Positions 1 through 12,070 of a stretch of DNA of 64,000 nucleotides are shown in pieces. Each line of letters starts with the position of its first letter. Position 1 is the stretch's first letter. The DNA is from Pilaira anomala (Eukaryota > Mucoromycota > Mucoromycetes > Mucorales > Mucoraceae). The stretch is taken from positions 558,001-622,000 of the forward strand of contig JAIXMQ010000013.1 of assembly GCA_025716855.1 (NCBI GenBank). Direction: 5' to 3'. The position numbers and the translations under genes are program-made. The notes under the pieces are model-generated. The model was not told the origin of the DNA. It saw only the letters and a list, made by a program, of their open reading frames with translations, and did not search any database.

Positions 1-810
1 TCTATCATACACATTTTTTTTTCTTACAGGCGTGTACTTTTTTACTGAAAGATTGTTTTTGGGGCGTGTAATCCTAATATGGATGTTTAATCTGTTACAC
101 CAGTTCAAGTTATTTCTTATATATAATAAAGTGTGAAGAGAATGTAATATAATTATTATTATCCCTCTTTCTTTCCCTACCAGCACTGCTGATTATATTA
201 TTGTTATATTTTTCAATAGTGTTTTTTTATTATTTTTTTTTTATTTGTATTTTTACTAGTTGGTTCAGATACAACAGTCCAGTCTATTAAAATAACTCTG
301 GCACTTTAAGATAATTGTTATTTTTTTATCAAGAAGCTTCTTTGGCAAAAGCAGGTAAACTTGCGCTGGATAAAAAGAATAAAAGTCTTTTGTTGTCTTT
401 ATGGTCTTATTCCAAAAGAAAAAGGAAAAATATTTATTCTCTAAGGTCAAAGTTATATATTTCCTGATGATGCTTTTTAGCCGTGCTACTTGTTGTCTAG
501 TATTTAGGTCGTGAGTTAGATAACTAGCATTCATTTGAGAAACAAAGGATAGTACCTGTTGGTCAGATTTACATATTTACGTTTGCACCAAAAGAGCGGG
601 TAATATTTGTATTCAAATGCAGGAAAACACTAAGGGGAACTGCTTTAATTCTTTATGGTATGAACATTTGTAGAGTTGTGGCGTAATTACTTGGCAACAC
701 TACCTTAAGACCAAGCCAATTTGCAATATGATAGAAGCTGATGTATATCTAAAAAAAAAAAAAAAAAATGTTAAATAAAATTAGCTTTTTTTTGCTTATC
801 GGAACGATGA
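1..810. other. Gene-poor AT-rich stretch
   Basis: No convincing gene is visible. The stretch is AT-rich with several homopolymer runs, for example poly-A near 751-768. Short open frames here have neither recognisable composition nor splice structure. The only recognisable item is a 30-base match to the LTR at the far end of the window, listed separately. Confidence 0.6.
276..305 (+). repeat. LTR-like fragment
   Basis: This 30-base stretch matches bases 63122-63151 of the Ty3/gypsy-type 3' LTR with about three mismatches, in the same orientation. The sequence around it is AT-rich and does not clearly extend the match. I infer a remnant or diverged solo LTR of the same family. The match is short, so chance or convergence cannot be excluded. 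Confidence 0.4.
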
Positions 811-1125
811 ATGACAGACATGTGGATTTTTCTAATTTCTGAGATCCATACAACAAAGCAGTTATTATCTCAGTCACGCAGAAAGGCGAGGGTGCAAGCA
901 CTGAAACTGCCGATCCACTTCCCACTCGAACCTGATGCGGTTCTCATCGGCACCATGATAAACATGACGGCGCTGGGCACGACTCCAACCATTAGGAGAA
1001 TTTCTTATATTTATATTTTTTATTTACAAAAAAAAAAAAAAAAAAAAAAAATTGAGGCCAGAGGATGTATTTAACTGACTTTTTTTAAAAAAAAATGTAT
1101 TTAACTGACATTTTAGATAATAATA

Positions 1126-1218
1126 GGGGTGTTCAGACCAATTTGTGCTAAAATCGTGCAAAATTTAAAATAATATGATTGGTTAAAGTTTTTTGTCAGG
1201 TTTTTATAATTGAACACC
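1126..1218. mobile_element. MITE-like element, copy 1
   Basis: The element starts with GGGGTGTTCAGACCAATTTG and ends with an imperfect inverted copy (TTGAACACC). It is about 93 bases long and AT-rich inside, with no coding capacity. Its first 30 bases are nearly identical to the reverse complement of the end of the element at 1985-2061, which defines a small family. Size, terminal inverted repeats and absence of ORFs fit a miniature inverted-repeat element. The superfamily cannot be assigned, and no clear target-site duplication was seen. Confidence 0.55.
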
Positions 1219-1411
1219 TAAACCGCAAAACAAATCTTTGTTTAATTTGCATTTTGGTACAAATTATGCGTCATGTCAAAAAAAATATGTCATTATAACG
1301 ACTAGATTACTTTCTTCTTTTCTCTTTTCTCTTTTCTCTTTTATATCTGTGTATAATTTTCTCTTTTATAATATAATAACAATCAAAACAACCAAACAGC
1401 AATATTGTACA

Positions 1412-1558
1412 ATGCCTAGAGTTTTCCCAAAATCTAACTTGATAAAGTCCTTGAAGAGAAGTGAAAAAGAAACAAAGGTGCTTGTCAAATCCTACATGGG
1501 AACATTGAAACGTCTTGTTACTGTAATTTTAAGCGTCGCGCACTATACAAGATATTGA
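1412..1558 (+). CDS. Small basic ORF, unrecognised
   Basis: A 48-codon frame begins at an ATG after a pyrimidine-rich leader. It encodes a Lys/Arg-rich peptide (starts MPRVFPKSNLIKSLKRSEKE). It sits between the two MITE-like elements. The next reading frame downstream (about 1530-1620) also looks protein-like, with an ALYK segment and basic residues, which could mean a frameshifted or spliced small gene. No family can be named, and it may be a relic. Confidence 0.2.
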   Translation: MPRVFPKSNLIKSLKRSEKETKVLVKSYMGTLKRLVTVILSVAHYTRY

Positions 1559-1762
1559 TAAATATATGTAAAGATCACATTAAGAATCATTTCACTAGAA
1601 CTCGAAATCCACCAAGTAATTCGTAGGAGATTGCTGGTTACGCTCGCCGACGGGTTTATCCCAATTAATGTATGTTTTGCTAACATTGTTTTTAGGAACT
1701 ACCCCGATTCGTCCACTCTTTCCTTTATCACGTCTGTTTTGTTCAATAGTAGTAATAGCATT

Positions 1763-1799
<37 letters not shown>

Positions 1800-1984
1800 G
1801 ATGGGACGTTGGTTGGCCATTTTTATAAAGATTCAAGATATAGTTAATTACAAAGTATAGAAGATAAAGAAGAGTAGGAACAGAAAAAAAAGTTTATTCA
1901 CTTAAGAAACTAATTGCATAATGAAAGATTTACATCATCTGTCAACTAAAAAATTGAACTAAAATTCAATTTTTTTTTGCATTT

Positions 1985-2061
1985 GGGGTGTTCAGACCCA
2001 AATTAATTTTATTGGCTAACGTAAATTTGTCAGATTTTAGCACAAATTGGTCTGAACACCC
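1985..2061. mobile_element. MITE-like element, copy 2
   Basis: This 77-base element has near-perfect 13-base terminal inverted repeats: GGGTGTTCAGACC at the left and GGTCTGAACACCC at the right. About 30 bases of its right end are an inverted copy of the left end of the element at 1126-1218. The pair could also mark the two ends of a degraded element of about 0.94 kb. It has no coding capacity. Confidence 0.6.
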
Positions 2062-3031
2062 TAATTAATTATTATAAGTCCATGTTGTATACGAGCCTAC
2101 CTTCAATAGCGATTGTCAATAGTTAACTACGGAGATTGTTTTATTTAAAATGAGTAATCTTGATTATTTATTATGGTAGCGGTTGCGATCCATTTTAATA
2201 TTATTGTGTTCACATAAGAACATCGTCTTCTAGATTTGACAGAAAGATCAAGAGTACTATAATATCATTAGGATGTATACTTACTAAGAATGATCCGGTG
2301 ATTGTGTGTCCTGAAAGTTTAAATATATGATGTCTGGGTTGAATTAATAATTATGGCGTGTATGCCTTTTCAGGCGGATTTTTATACGAGCGCGTACTTT
2401 TTTACTTAGAAATTTACGGGTATATGCGGAGTAGCTTTCCAGGCTTTTAGAAATGAGGGTGTTAAGTCTATCAGATTTTAATTTATACAGTTGAAGAAGC
2501 TTATGAATAGGATTACAGTTTTTTTAAAAAAAACTTTTAGTCGTTTATACATTCAATAAGAAAAAACCCTACTTGTAAAACAATCAAATTAAGAAATTCG
2601 TTGGAGCACAAACAGTTCAATCATTAAATGATTGTATCTCTTTTGGCGTCTAAATTACTATTAGACACATTCCCAGAGAATCATGCTTCCTAAAAACAAC
2701 AAAATAAATAAAGGTACATACATGTAAACTAAACATAACGGCTGAAACAAAACATTCAAAAAAAAAAATACAAAAAATATGCTATAAAGGAAATTTACTC
2801 TATGATTTTACTAGATACAAAGTATCAACAACATAGTAATATAAAACTAGGTATTTCTTTAACACAAGGTGTCAAATAAATGCTGCAGGCTGCATATATT
2901 AACAAACAACACAATTTTTCTTGAGAAAAGATAAATCATGGACATATTTTATTGGCTGAGCACCGCGTAACGAAGAATAAAATAAAAAGGGCTGAACCCC
3001 CCTTTTTTTATTTATTTTTCGTTCCTTACCA
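2062..3031. other. Intergenic, upstream of USO1
   Basis: AT-rich sequence without a supported gene. It contains homopolymers and presumably the promoter of the p115/Uso1 gene. A phrase resembling bases 30-70 (gcgtgtacttttttact) recurs near 2390-2410 and may be an old repeat. Confidence 0.5.
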
Positions 3032-6000
3032 ATGGATTTCTTTTCTAGAGGATATACAGCCTTACGAGGTGAAAGAGGACAGACACAATCAGCTGATGAG
3101 ACCATTGAGAAATTAGCTGACTGTCTCGAAACTGCTACCTTATTAGAAGATAGACGTGCAGGTGTATTGAGTCTCAAGGGTTTAGTACGAGATTGGCCAG
3201 AGGTAAAACTTATATTACACTTCCAAAGTTTTTATATACACTAAAGAGTTCAATGATAGGAAGTAGGCAATAAGAGTTTCCCTGGTTTAATCAAAGTCTT
3301 GCATACAGATTATAAAGATGTCGATATTACAAAGTCCTTACTCGAAACTATTGCTATTTTATGTACAGTTCAACATCAGGTAAAAAAAAAAAAAAGTTTA
3401 ATTTTTTTTTTATAAGTGAACTCAAAGTTTTTTTTTTTTGTATTAGCAAGATAAAGATGATAAAGGATTTAAATTTACAGATTATTTTATTGAGGTAAAA
3501 TAGGATAAGAAGTACATGAGAGAGAGAGAGAAATCGAGCTTTCAACTAAAAAAAGAAAGGTGATATTATATTTAGGATTCACATAATGTAACCATACTTC
3601 TGGATATTCTTGAAGAGTTTGATTTTTATGTTCGTTACAATACTATCAAGTTATTATCTACATTATTAGCCAATCGTAGCAAGCGAATTCAAGAGTGTAT
3701 TTTAACAAATCCAATGGGTATTTCTCGTTTAGTAGATATGTTGGATGATAAAAGAGATATTATTCGTAATGGTATGTTAGATATATAAAGTGAGAGGAAA
3801 AAAAAAAAATTACTTAAATACACACATTAATTTTTTTTTAATAGAGGGTTTGTTATTATTGATTGGGTTAACACGTAGTAATACCGAAATTCAAAAGATT
3901 GTGACATTTCAAGCAACATTTGAAAAACTCTTGACAGTGATTGAAGAACAAGAAGGCATCTCGGGTGACATTGTAGTTCAAGACAGTTTAACATTGATGC
4001 ACAATTTATTACGATACAATGTATCCGATCAAGTTTATTTCCGTGAAACAAGTTGTATTCAACAAATTCCAGGTCTTTTAGGTTATGTAGGTGATAGTGA
4101 TGCAGATCATGTACCCTATTCATTTGAAGATTGGCCACCACAAAAGGTCGCCAATACTGTTTTGGTCCTACAACTCATCCGTATCTTGACCGAACCTGAA
4201 AGTAGTAGTACACCTATCAATCAAAAAGTAATGATGCAAAGTGGTATTTTATTACCCATTGTTCAATTAGGTCTTTGCTCAAATGCACCCTCTATTGTTC
4301 GTACTGAAGCCCTTTATTCAATTGCATACATTGTTGCTTCCAATGTAGAGAATCAACTCATCTTTGGAAAGGTAGTTGTTGCCAACCCACCTGTATTGAC
4401 TCAAGATGGCCAGATTGATCCTACTTCAGTACCAGCCATTCCTCGTCCTGCTATGGTCTCACTCATCTCTATCGCAGTCAATGAGGATCGTGCAGTCAAT
4501 TACAGTTATTCGAGCCGTGCAGCAGCTACTTATGCCGTTTATTCTTGCTTAGAAGAAAACCCAGATGCTCAACTTGTTTTAGCTTCCACATTGAATGTTC
4601 CGCCTGAGGATAATGCCAATGTTGCATTTGCAGATAAAGCACATTCTGCTGGATCTTTATTATTAGAAGTGATTGAGAATTGGGAACAATCTTTGACAGA
4701 TCCTTATAAAGTCTGGTTTGCTTGTGATATTTTATCTCATGTGATTCGAAATAACGAGAAAGCTAAAGAGATTGCAGGAAGTATTGTGTTTGGTGATGAA
4801 GCGAATGGTGAGGATCCAGTTCCTCTCTTACATCATATTGTAGCTCAATTACTTATGGCTACAAAGAACCCTGCTACGAATGCTCGTATCCCTATTGGGT
4901 ACTTGTGTTTATTGTGTACATGGCTTTATGAAAGTCCTGCTTCTGTTAGTTTGTTCTTGGCAGAAAGTACACATGTTCAATTTGTAAGTATATACGTACT
5001 CAATAGATGTAATTTGATCTTTTTTAATTTACTTTTTTTACATTAGTTAATTCAAGAAATGCAATCTTCTACCAACGATCCTACTGTTCAAGGCTTAGTT
5101 GCTTATTTGTTGGGTGTTACTTATGAATACAACGATAGTACAGACACGCCTTTAGATCGAGCCAAACTTCAAGCTATCTTCTCAAGTCGATTAGATCAAT
5201 TCAATAGTTTATTAGCACGTCTTCGTGATAGTTCAGCTGTCAAGAATGCGCCTCAATATTTACAAATATCAGCAGAAGATGAATCTATATCGAACACGAC
5301 ACATTCTTTACCTTCTTTACTATTAGATCCTGTTTTTGTCGAAATGTTTAAATCAACTTATGAAAATATTCAAAGATCGATTAAAAAGAAACCTGGTAAA
5401 TTTAATAAATTGGATAGTAGAACAAGTAAGTTAAAAAAAAAAAAAATTATATAAGAGAAGGGAACTTATCATTTTTACTTAGACTCACCTGCTCCTCCTA
5501 GTCCTTCTGTAAATGATGAAGTGATTCAAACATACAAGAGTACAATTGAACAACAATCAAATCAAATCAAATCTCTTGAAGAGAAATTATCTGAATTAGA
5601 AACCTCTTTACAAGCATTGGTAAAGATATATAAATGCTTTTTTTCAAACAAAGTATATTAATTCACTTTTCCTATGTAGAGAACAAATGATGAATCAATT
5701 AAGCGTGAATTAAAATCTGCAAAGGATGAATTAATAACAACAGCAGAAGAAAATGCAATGTTAAAGCAACGTATATCTGAATTAGAAAGTAAGCCCAAGT
5801 TACCACCACCACCACCTAATGATCAATCTTTCAAGTTGAAGGCCCTGGAAAAACAATTGAGTGAAGAAAAAAATAAATTCAGTGAATTGGAAAAGGAGCA
5901 AGAAGATTTGCTTGTTTGTATGGGTAAGTCTCACATAAATTTACTGCTATTTTTTTTTTTACTGCATAACTAAATAATCTTAAAAAAAAAAAAAATAGGT

Positions 6001-6090
6001 GAACAAGATCTTGATGTCAAGAAATATAAAAAGAGGTTAAGAGATCTTGGAGAAGCAGTAACTGATAGTGAAGATGATGATGATGAATAA
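3032..6090 (+). CDS. General vesicular transport factor p115/Uso1
   Basis: This is a homologue of p115/USO1, the Golgi-peripheral tether that docks COPII vesicles in a Rab1/Ypt1-dependent way. The N-terminal exon carries the family signature: a short MDFFSRGYTALRG start, then the first armadillo-like repeats (AGVLSLKGLVRDWPE). A long armadillo head follows (about residues 30-600), then a short coiled coil and an acidic tail ending in DSEDDDDE. I place nine exons: 3032-3202, 3260-3379, 3447-3494, 3576-3771, 3845-4983, 5047-5425, 5483-5619, 5680-5923 and 5999-6090. These join in frame to about 841 residues. The coiled coil is much shorter than in yeast Uso1p and closer to animal p115. All introns are GT-AG and under about 80 bases. 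Confidence 0.93.
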
Positions 6091-6341
6091 AACTTTTTTT
6101 TATTTTTTATTTTTAAGTTCTATCACTTATGGTATATGATTTAGTTTTCCAAAAGGAATTTGTTTGTATATGAATTCGAGGAAGTTGTTCTACTGTGGCA
6201 GGTACACGAATACTTTTCAAGTCAAGAGACTCGTCTGTTTCATTGTGCTTTTTTAAAGTCATTTGAGTTGGTAACGATTGCCAATGAACAGTCTATATAT
6301 GCAAAAGAAAAAGAAAAGTTAAGAAACGTATTTTTAACAGT

Positions 6342-6787
6342 TTAAACCATGTTTGTTACTTGTGCATGAGTTCCTAAGTTGATGAAATCAGAAAAAGGAA
6401 TCATCAGTTTACTTGAACGCCAACGTTCATACTTTGCTCTATTTTCAACGTCACCGACAATATCATAAGCAGCTTTTATTTTCTCAAACTGCTTTGAGTC
6501 TATAATTTTTTTTTTTTTTTAGTTGTTAAAAAAAAAAAAAAGCTTTAAATACTTACTATCTTGACTGGATAGTTTATCAGGATGATGTAAAAGAGCTAAA
6601 CGTTTATATTCAGTTTTAATTTGTTCTGGCTATATATACACAAAAAAAAAAAAAAAAAAAAACATTACTAAGCCTTTTCACTTGTATATATTCAACTATA
6701 AAATTCACTTACAGAACTTGTATCAACACAACCAAGTACAGAATACAAATCTTCTTCCGTATTAGTAATTTCAAAAATCGATTGCAT
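6342..6787 (-). CDS. DNAJC12-like J-domain protein
   Basis: Three exons on the minus strand (6713-6787, 6557-6629, 6342-6499) join to a 101-residue protein. It is a J domain with the HPD motif (LLHHPDK), then an AAYDIVGD helix and a YERWRSSK stretch. It ends with a short IPFSDFINL tail finishing TNMV. The order J domain, Y-x-x-W-R-x-S and P-F tail resembles animal DNAJC12, a co-chaperone that recruits Hsp70. It converges on USO1, with about 250 bases between stop codons. The second and third exons are separated by a poly-T/poly-A intron. The orthology call rests on my reading of the C-terminal motif; J domain membership itself is clear. Confidence 0.8.
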
Positions 6788-7382
6788 ATTTAAAAAAGGC
6801 GTGAGAAATTTATTTAATCCTTTTTTTTTCTTTTTATCTTTTTAAGATGCTCCAATCAAGAGAAGCATACACATGACATGTATTTTTTTTTTTCACCTGT
6901 CAAGTGTTTTTTTTTTAAATATGAGTGAGTGCAAGTGTGCGGTAATCATAAATCTGATTCAATGTGTGTAAATGATGTAACTTGCTATTATGCAGTAGAC
7001 TATGACGTATAAGAACCCTTCTCAAGATACCTTGTGTGAAACCTTCATTTATAACTTTTATTCAACAGAAGATAATAAGTCGAGTCAGGATTATACATCT
7101 AACATGCAAGATCTAATTAAGCAAGAAGTCAAGTCTTTTTTTTTTCTAACTAAGAGATGATATGAATGAGATAGATCAAAAGCCTTCTTAATTTTTTTTT
7201 TGTCACATATCATTACACGAGATGAAAGCGATTTGGTTAGTTTTGTTTTCATATAGAAAGTCATTACAGATACATGATGATTGATTTTCATAAAAAAGTA
7301 AACAGAAATAGCTTTAAAAATATAATGAGGGTATTTTTATTTCATTTCTATATTGGTACTATATTTTTTTATACGTCAAGTT
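6788..7382. other. Intergenic region
   Basis: AT-rich sequence between the J-protein start and the stop of the next minus-strand gene. It presumably holds the J-protein promoter and the downstream gene's 3' end. Short frames here are low-complexity. I see no gene. Confidence 0.5.
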
Positions 7383-8265
7383 TTATAATACATCATTTCG
7401 AATACTTCGTATATACGAATTTCCCACGCCACCGATACCGAAAGCTGGGCCAATACGAGCGATTCTAGCTAAACTACTTTTAAAGTACTCTTTTTTAATT
7501 AATTGAGATCTCATAGCGAGATTGGCGCCAGGTCGATTATATAAATCCAGGGCATACAAATGAACAGGCGTACTAAAGAACTGAGCGACAGCAGGACATA
7601 ATAATTGAGCGACAGTACTTGCAGTAGTTTCCGAAACTTTCCAACTGCTTTCTTGAAGTAAAGGGGCAAAATAAGCAGGTGCATTAAAGCTAGCAGCGAT
7701 CGTAAGAGAATCTCGAGCAGCAAATAAGAGATAACTTAATTTAGGTAAAGCATGTGTTGCTGAAGAAGCACCAAATAATCGAGTGAATGCTCTGTCTTTA
7801 TATATACATAAACTCATATTGGTCACGGTAGTCACGATGAATTTATACATGGATGTTTTGGATGAGTCGACAGAGTATTGTTCACAGGTAGTGCCTACCA
7901 TATTGGCAGTAGCGTAGGTAGAAAAGTAAAGACCGAGTATGAGACGAAATTGAGGTGATAAACTGAATTTGAATGGATGAGAAACGATAGAACGAAAACC
8001 GTATTTAATGCCTTCTCCTAAAGGTCTTGTACCATTTAGGTTTTCTATAATTGATCTGTAAAAGATTTTTATTATGAGTCTTTTTTTAATATTAAATAAG
8101 GTTACATGAATTTTCTTTTTACCTATCAACAACTGCAATGAATGGAGAGACCATAGCAGAAGATGAAACAGCTGCAAAGAGATCGATTCCGTATAATTTC
8201 ATTAACTTCTCTTTTGAATAAACCAATGGTTTATCAAGACCAGTTTTGATTGAAATCTCGGACAT
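7383..8265 (-). CDS. Predicted mitochondrial membrane protein, unassigned
   Basis: Two exons (8123-8265 and 7383-8055) join across a 67-base intron to 271 residues, starting MSEISIKTGLDKPLVYSKEK. Several hydrophobic helices are visible: one near residues 30-45, one around the LILGLYFSTYATANMV stretch, and more toward the middle and C-terminus. Paired glycine/proline and charged residues between helices recall mitochondrial-carrier-related proteins of fungi. No PX[DE]xx[KR] carrier signature is evident, so I do not claim transport. The start is the ATG that follows a purine-rich leader; an upstream in-frame ATG would add a low-complexity extension. Conserved-looking codon use supports a real gene. 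The function is unknown to me. Confidence 0.75.
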
Positions 8266-8740
8266 GTTAATAAAAGAGTTAATATAATAAAAGAGAGAGA
8301 GAGAGAAAAGTTGGTAACTAGGGAAAATATTCATTTTTTTTTTTTTTTAAAAACCATTTTTTTTAAAATTCCGTTTCACATCCAAGATAACACTCAACGT
8401 TACACTCAAGTCGTGTATTCGCATTGTGTAATCCTCTGTTTGGAGAAAAGATTTCCTTATTACTCTAATAATAATATATATAAAAAAAAACGGGTTATAT
8501 ATATTGTTAATAAGAGAATGAGATAGAACAAGTAGTTGTTTTGTATGAATTGATAAATATGTTTTATGATAAAGTTCTTTTTTTTTATAAAACCAAGAAT
8601 ATTAATTCATCAACTCGCTGAGTATAATGTGGCTCAGTTAATGTAACCAGCTCCAATTAAATAAACAACAATTTTATTTTGTACCTTTATCCCCTTTTTT
8701 TTTTCTTTCTCTTTCTGTTTCTTTTTTGCCTCTATATAAA
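8266..8740. promoter_or_regulatory. Shared divergent promoter region
   Basis: About 475 bases separate the starts of the minus-strand membrane-protein gene and the plus-strand Gln-rich gene. The region contains a GA-repeat just upstream of the minus gene, long T and A runs, and a pyrimidine-rich block plus a tctatataaa motif directly before the ATG at 8741. This is inferred to hold both promoters. No specific factor site is recognised. Confidence 0.4.
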
Positions 8741-10408
8741 ATGTTAGATAGCCGAGAATTAGAGTCATCCAACGACTCTGATAATAAATCAGATCAAGTA
8801 TCAATAATTCTGGATAAACCAGAAAAAGATGGGATTGACAAAAGAAAGAAACCATACACACCTCAACTAAACGAAGCAGGTATATAATAATAAAAGAAAT
8901 AATAATAATAAAGCGTATGACCTGACTCTCTATTTAGAATTATCAGCTAATAATCTTTTTCAAAAACGTTCTTCCTCACTTCCTAAATGTGATACAACTA
9001 CCGAAGGTACCTTAAAATATGTATATACTTGTGCGAGTGTTTTATTGACGTGATAATATCAGGTACAGATCTAAGTAAAAGTTATCCAGGTAAAAACAGT
9101 AAACAATCATCATCCCCATGGATACTTGAAAATTGACATTTTATTATATATCCAGAAAGTAAAAGTAGTAACAACACTTTGGGTGATGAAGAAGGTAAGG
9201 AAAACACGAAAGAGTCATGGGAACAAAAAAACCAATTTTTCAATTTTTTTCCTTTGCAGATTCTACTCAACCACCTGCTCTACCTGTGCATGCTATGGCT
9301 AATGTAAATTATCATAAAAAATTGACCGATAGAAGAAGCTATGAAGAGAACGATACTTCAAGCCTACTAGATGAAACAAACAGCAGTTATAGTCAAATAT
9401 CCGAGAAAAGTAGTATAATGGATATGAATGAAACAGACACTAAAAGAAGAATTTTAAAGTCATTAAAAAATGATCACCTTTCATTTATTCACGCCTTTGA
9501 TCCAGAATTCCAATTTAAAGAGTTGCAGCAACAAAATAATAATAATATTCAAGATCAAATAAATCATTTAAACGAACAATTTTTTCAAAAATGTGATTCA
9601 TTTACAAAGTTACAAGAAAAACTTGCTTTATCAGAAGAGGAAAAGTCAAAAAACTTACAGAAGAGAATTAATGAATTAAACGAATCAACAAAAGATGCAA
9701 ATGGGCTGGCTTTAGAAATTGGTGAAGCTATAAAAAAGGCAGAAAAAGGTTTATATATTGATAGTGATATTGTATATAAAAGTTATCAAGAGTTAAAAGC
9801 CCATCTCTATTCATACTTTAAAAATCAATCGGATCCCATCATGAAAGCTTTACCTCCACCACCGCCTTCTTCTTCTTCTTCTTTTACCGAGAATAGTAAT
9901 GGTAGTCAATCTATAGAACAATCCATCACTCAGAGCGAACTCAATTCAATGATCCAAGATCGTGTCAGTCAAATGATTCAAATTCTTTTAGATCGTATTA
10001 TTAAATGTAACCCATTTGAAGCAACCATGAAACCAATAGAGAATTTATTTCTAGCTTCAAAACATGAAAACTGGATCTTACCAACGAAAAAACAAATGGT
10101 GACAGCTCTTCTTTTAGATCAAGAACAACCTATAGCTGATATTCAGCTCATCATGAGTACATTTGAAAAAGAACATTGTATGGCTCTTAAACCAGATCAT
10201 GATTTACTCCAAGCTATTTTGGTGTCACATCAGCTTTCAAAGTATGCAGTAGCAGCAGATGCTTATTTTAAGTCTGGATTAACATTTGAAGGACTAGAGA
10301 GGTTGAAATTAAAGGATGCAGATAAATCTGAGCTTTCTGTCGATCCTCAACAACAAAAGAGACCACAGTCTATCGTCATCACTCTCGACACTCCTCATTA
10401 TCACCAGA

Positions 10409-10446
<38 letters not shown>

Positions 10447-10938
10447 ACAGTGCCACCTTTACCTTCCAAACAATATCAAAATGTAGTAACAGATGTCAGG
10501 CCTCCTCCTCCTCGACATACACACTCGCAAACATTTATTCCATTTAAGCATAAAAATAAAAGCTCCAGCAGTTCAGAAAGGCCCAAGTCAGTAAACATTG
10601 ATTTACAACAACAACAACAGCAACAACATCAACAACATCAACATCAGCAACAAGAACAAGAAATATATATGATGAAACAGTGGCGAAAGCACTTGTTAAA
10701 AGGAGGAAAAAAAGAAGACTGTGGTTGTTTATATTGTCAAAAAAGACTTAAGCATAAAACATTTTTTGGTTCTACAAGTACTTGTACGAAAAAGGACGAA
10801 TGTTATGAAATTTGTATGATTAGAAAGGAACATAAGGATAAAGGATGTAAGTATAATGTTGCTGAAGCTTATTATCCACCAAAATGTAGGCAATGTATAA
10901 AATTATCAGACATATTAATAAAGAATAATAATAAATAA
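8741..10938 (+). CDS. Gln-rich coiled-coil protein with Cys-rich tail
   Basis: Five exons (8741-8879, 8938-9006, 9063-9089, 9156-9194, 9260-10938) join in frame to about 650 residues. Two exons are micro-exons of 27 and 39 bases. The product is low in recognisable domains. A polar N-terminal region is followed by a coiled-coil segment (about residues 180-270), a proline run and a helical middle section. Two polyglutamine tracts come next, encoded by CAG/CAA runs near 10411-10450 and 10606-10660. The C-terminus has nine to ten cysteines within about 75 residues, including C-x-C-x-x-C and a final C-x-x-C, which suggests a metal-binding module. I do not recognise the family. PolyQ plus a Cys-rich end suggests a regulatory or scaffold protein, but that is only inference. 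Confidence 0.75.
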
Positions 10939-11002
10939 ATAAAAAAAAACATTTTTTTATAAATAAATAAATATATGTATATATATAATACTTTCTTTCT
11001 TT

Positions 11003-12070
11003 TTAACGTCCAAAACGTTGATCTACTTTTGAAAACTTGTATAAACACTTTGAAAATAATTGATAATTCAATTTATGCTGATTTGAACAGTTTGTTATCT
11101 CTGTTAATCGAATATGCCAAGGAGGAAAACCATCCAATGAAATGTAATTATGTGGTAATCCATCGTAAACAATCATTAGATCAGGATCAGATATCGTATT
11201 TGCTAATAAAACGGTGTTATTTAATAATTAAACATATATATATATATATATAAACTTTACCATGTATAGATTGATCCACTAATTTCATATCAATTTTATC
11301 TTTTACATGAACCAATCGTCGTGTTACATGTCCAATATGTTCTTTTCCATTCTCACTTGATATAATTGTAAACTTGACGTCTAAAAGATTTATTAATATA
11401 GTTGCTATAGATACAAGCCATAAATATCTTAAAAATTTACCAGCTCTTTCTTTTTCTTCAATTGAACAATTCATTTTCCATTCATTAAATAAAGCCGATT
11501 GTTGTTTATAAAAATCATCTGCCATAGACTTCAAAGCACCTTTTTTTATAAGTAAGTTTTTTTATTTTAAAAGATCAAAAAACCATGATTAGATTCAAAC
11601 TCACCTGATGCATCATAAACAGATACTTCCTTAATACCAAATTTCCATGCCCAACAAGTAACAAATGATATATCCATCATAATCTCTTTCCAATCTTCTG
11701 AAGTTCGATTACTTAATAATTCACGTGAAACACTAATAGAAAGGTGTCGTGGTATTTTTGTTAATCGTGCTTTGTCATGTTGAATTCGATCATAAATCGT
11801 TTGGTTCCAGTAGCGAATACGACAATATTTTGTATCAAAAAAGGTGAGCAATTTCTTTAGAGCGATATAGGTGATAAATACAAAGTGAAGTGTATATAAT
11901 ATAAAAGTAAGGAATACTTGGTATAATGACCTATTGTCCTTTGTTTTTTCCCTTCTATTTTTTATTTCTGTTTCTGATTCCAAATTCTTTATACTTGGTA
12001 CAATATCAACTGTTGAAAGTTGTATTGTTTTCTCTTTCATTGTTGTTTCTGTCAAGACTGTAGTAGTCAT
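11003..12070 (-). CDS. NUS1: Dehydrodolichyl diphosphate synthase subunit Nus1
   Basis: Three exons (11605-12070, 11261-11539, 11003-11202) join to 314 residues. One membrane helix lies near residues 50-75. A degenerate cis-prenyltransferase fold follows, with the family segment CWAWKFGIKEVSVYDASG, a DPDLMIVYDG stretch and an LPWHIRLTEI-like block (PPWHIRLTEIT). The protein ends QRFGR, matching the C-terminal RxG motif that Nus1/NgBR contributes to the active site of the hetero-complex. With its catalytic partner it makes long-chain polyprenol phosphate for dolichol and protein glycosylation at the ER. The gene converges with the Gln-rich gene, 64 bases between stops. The start is the ATG at 12070. 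Confidence 0.92.

Noticed and set aside
811..1074. 87-codon frame covering the GC-rich island
   Set aside because: Runs into a poly-Lys tail from an A tract and has no recognised domain; recorded only as a composition anomaly.
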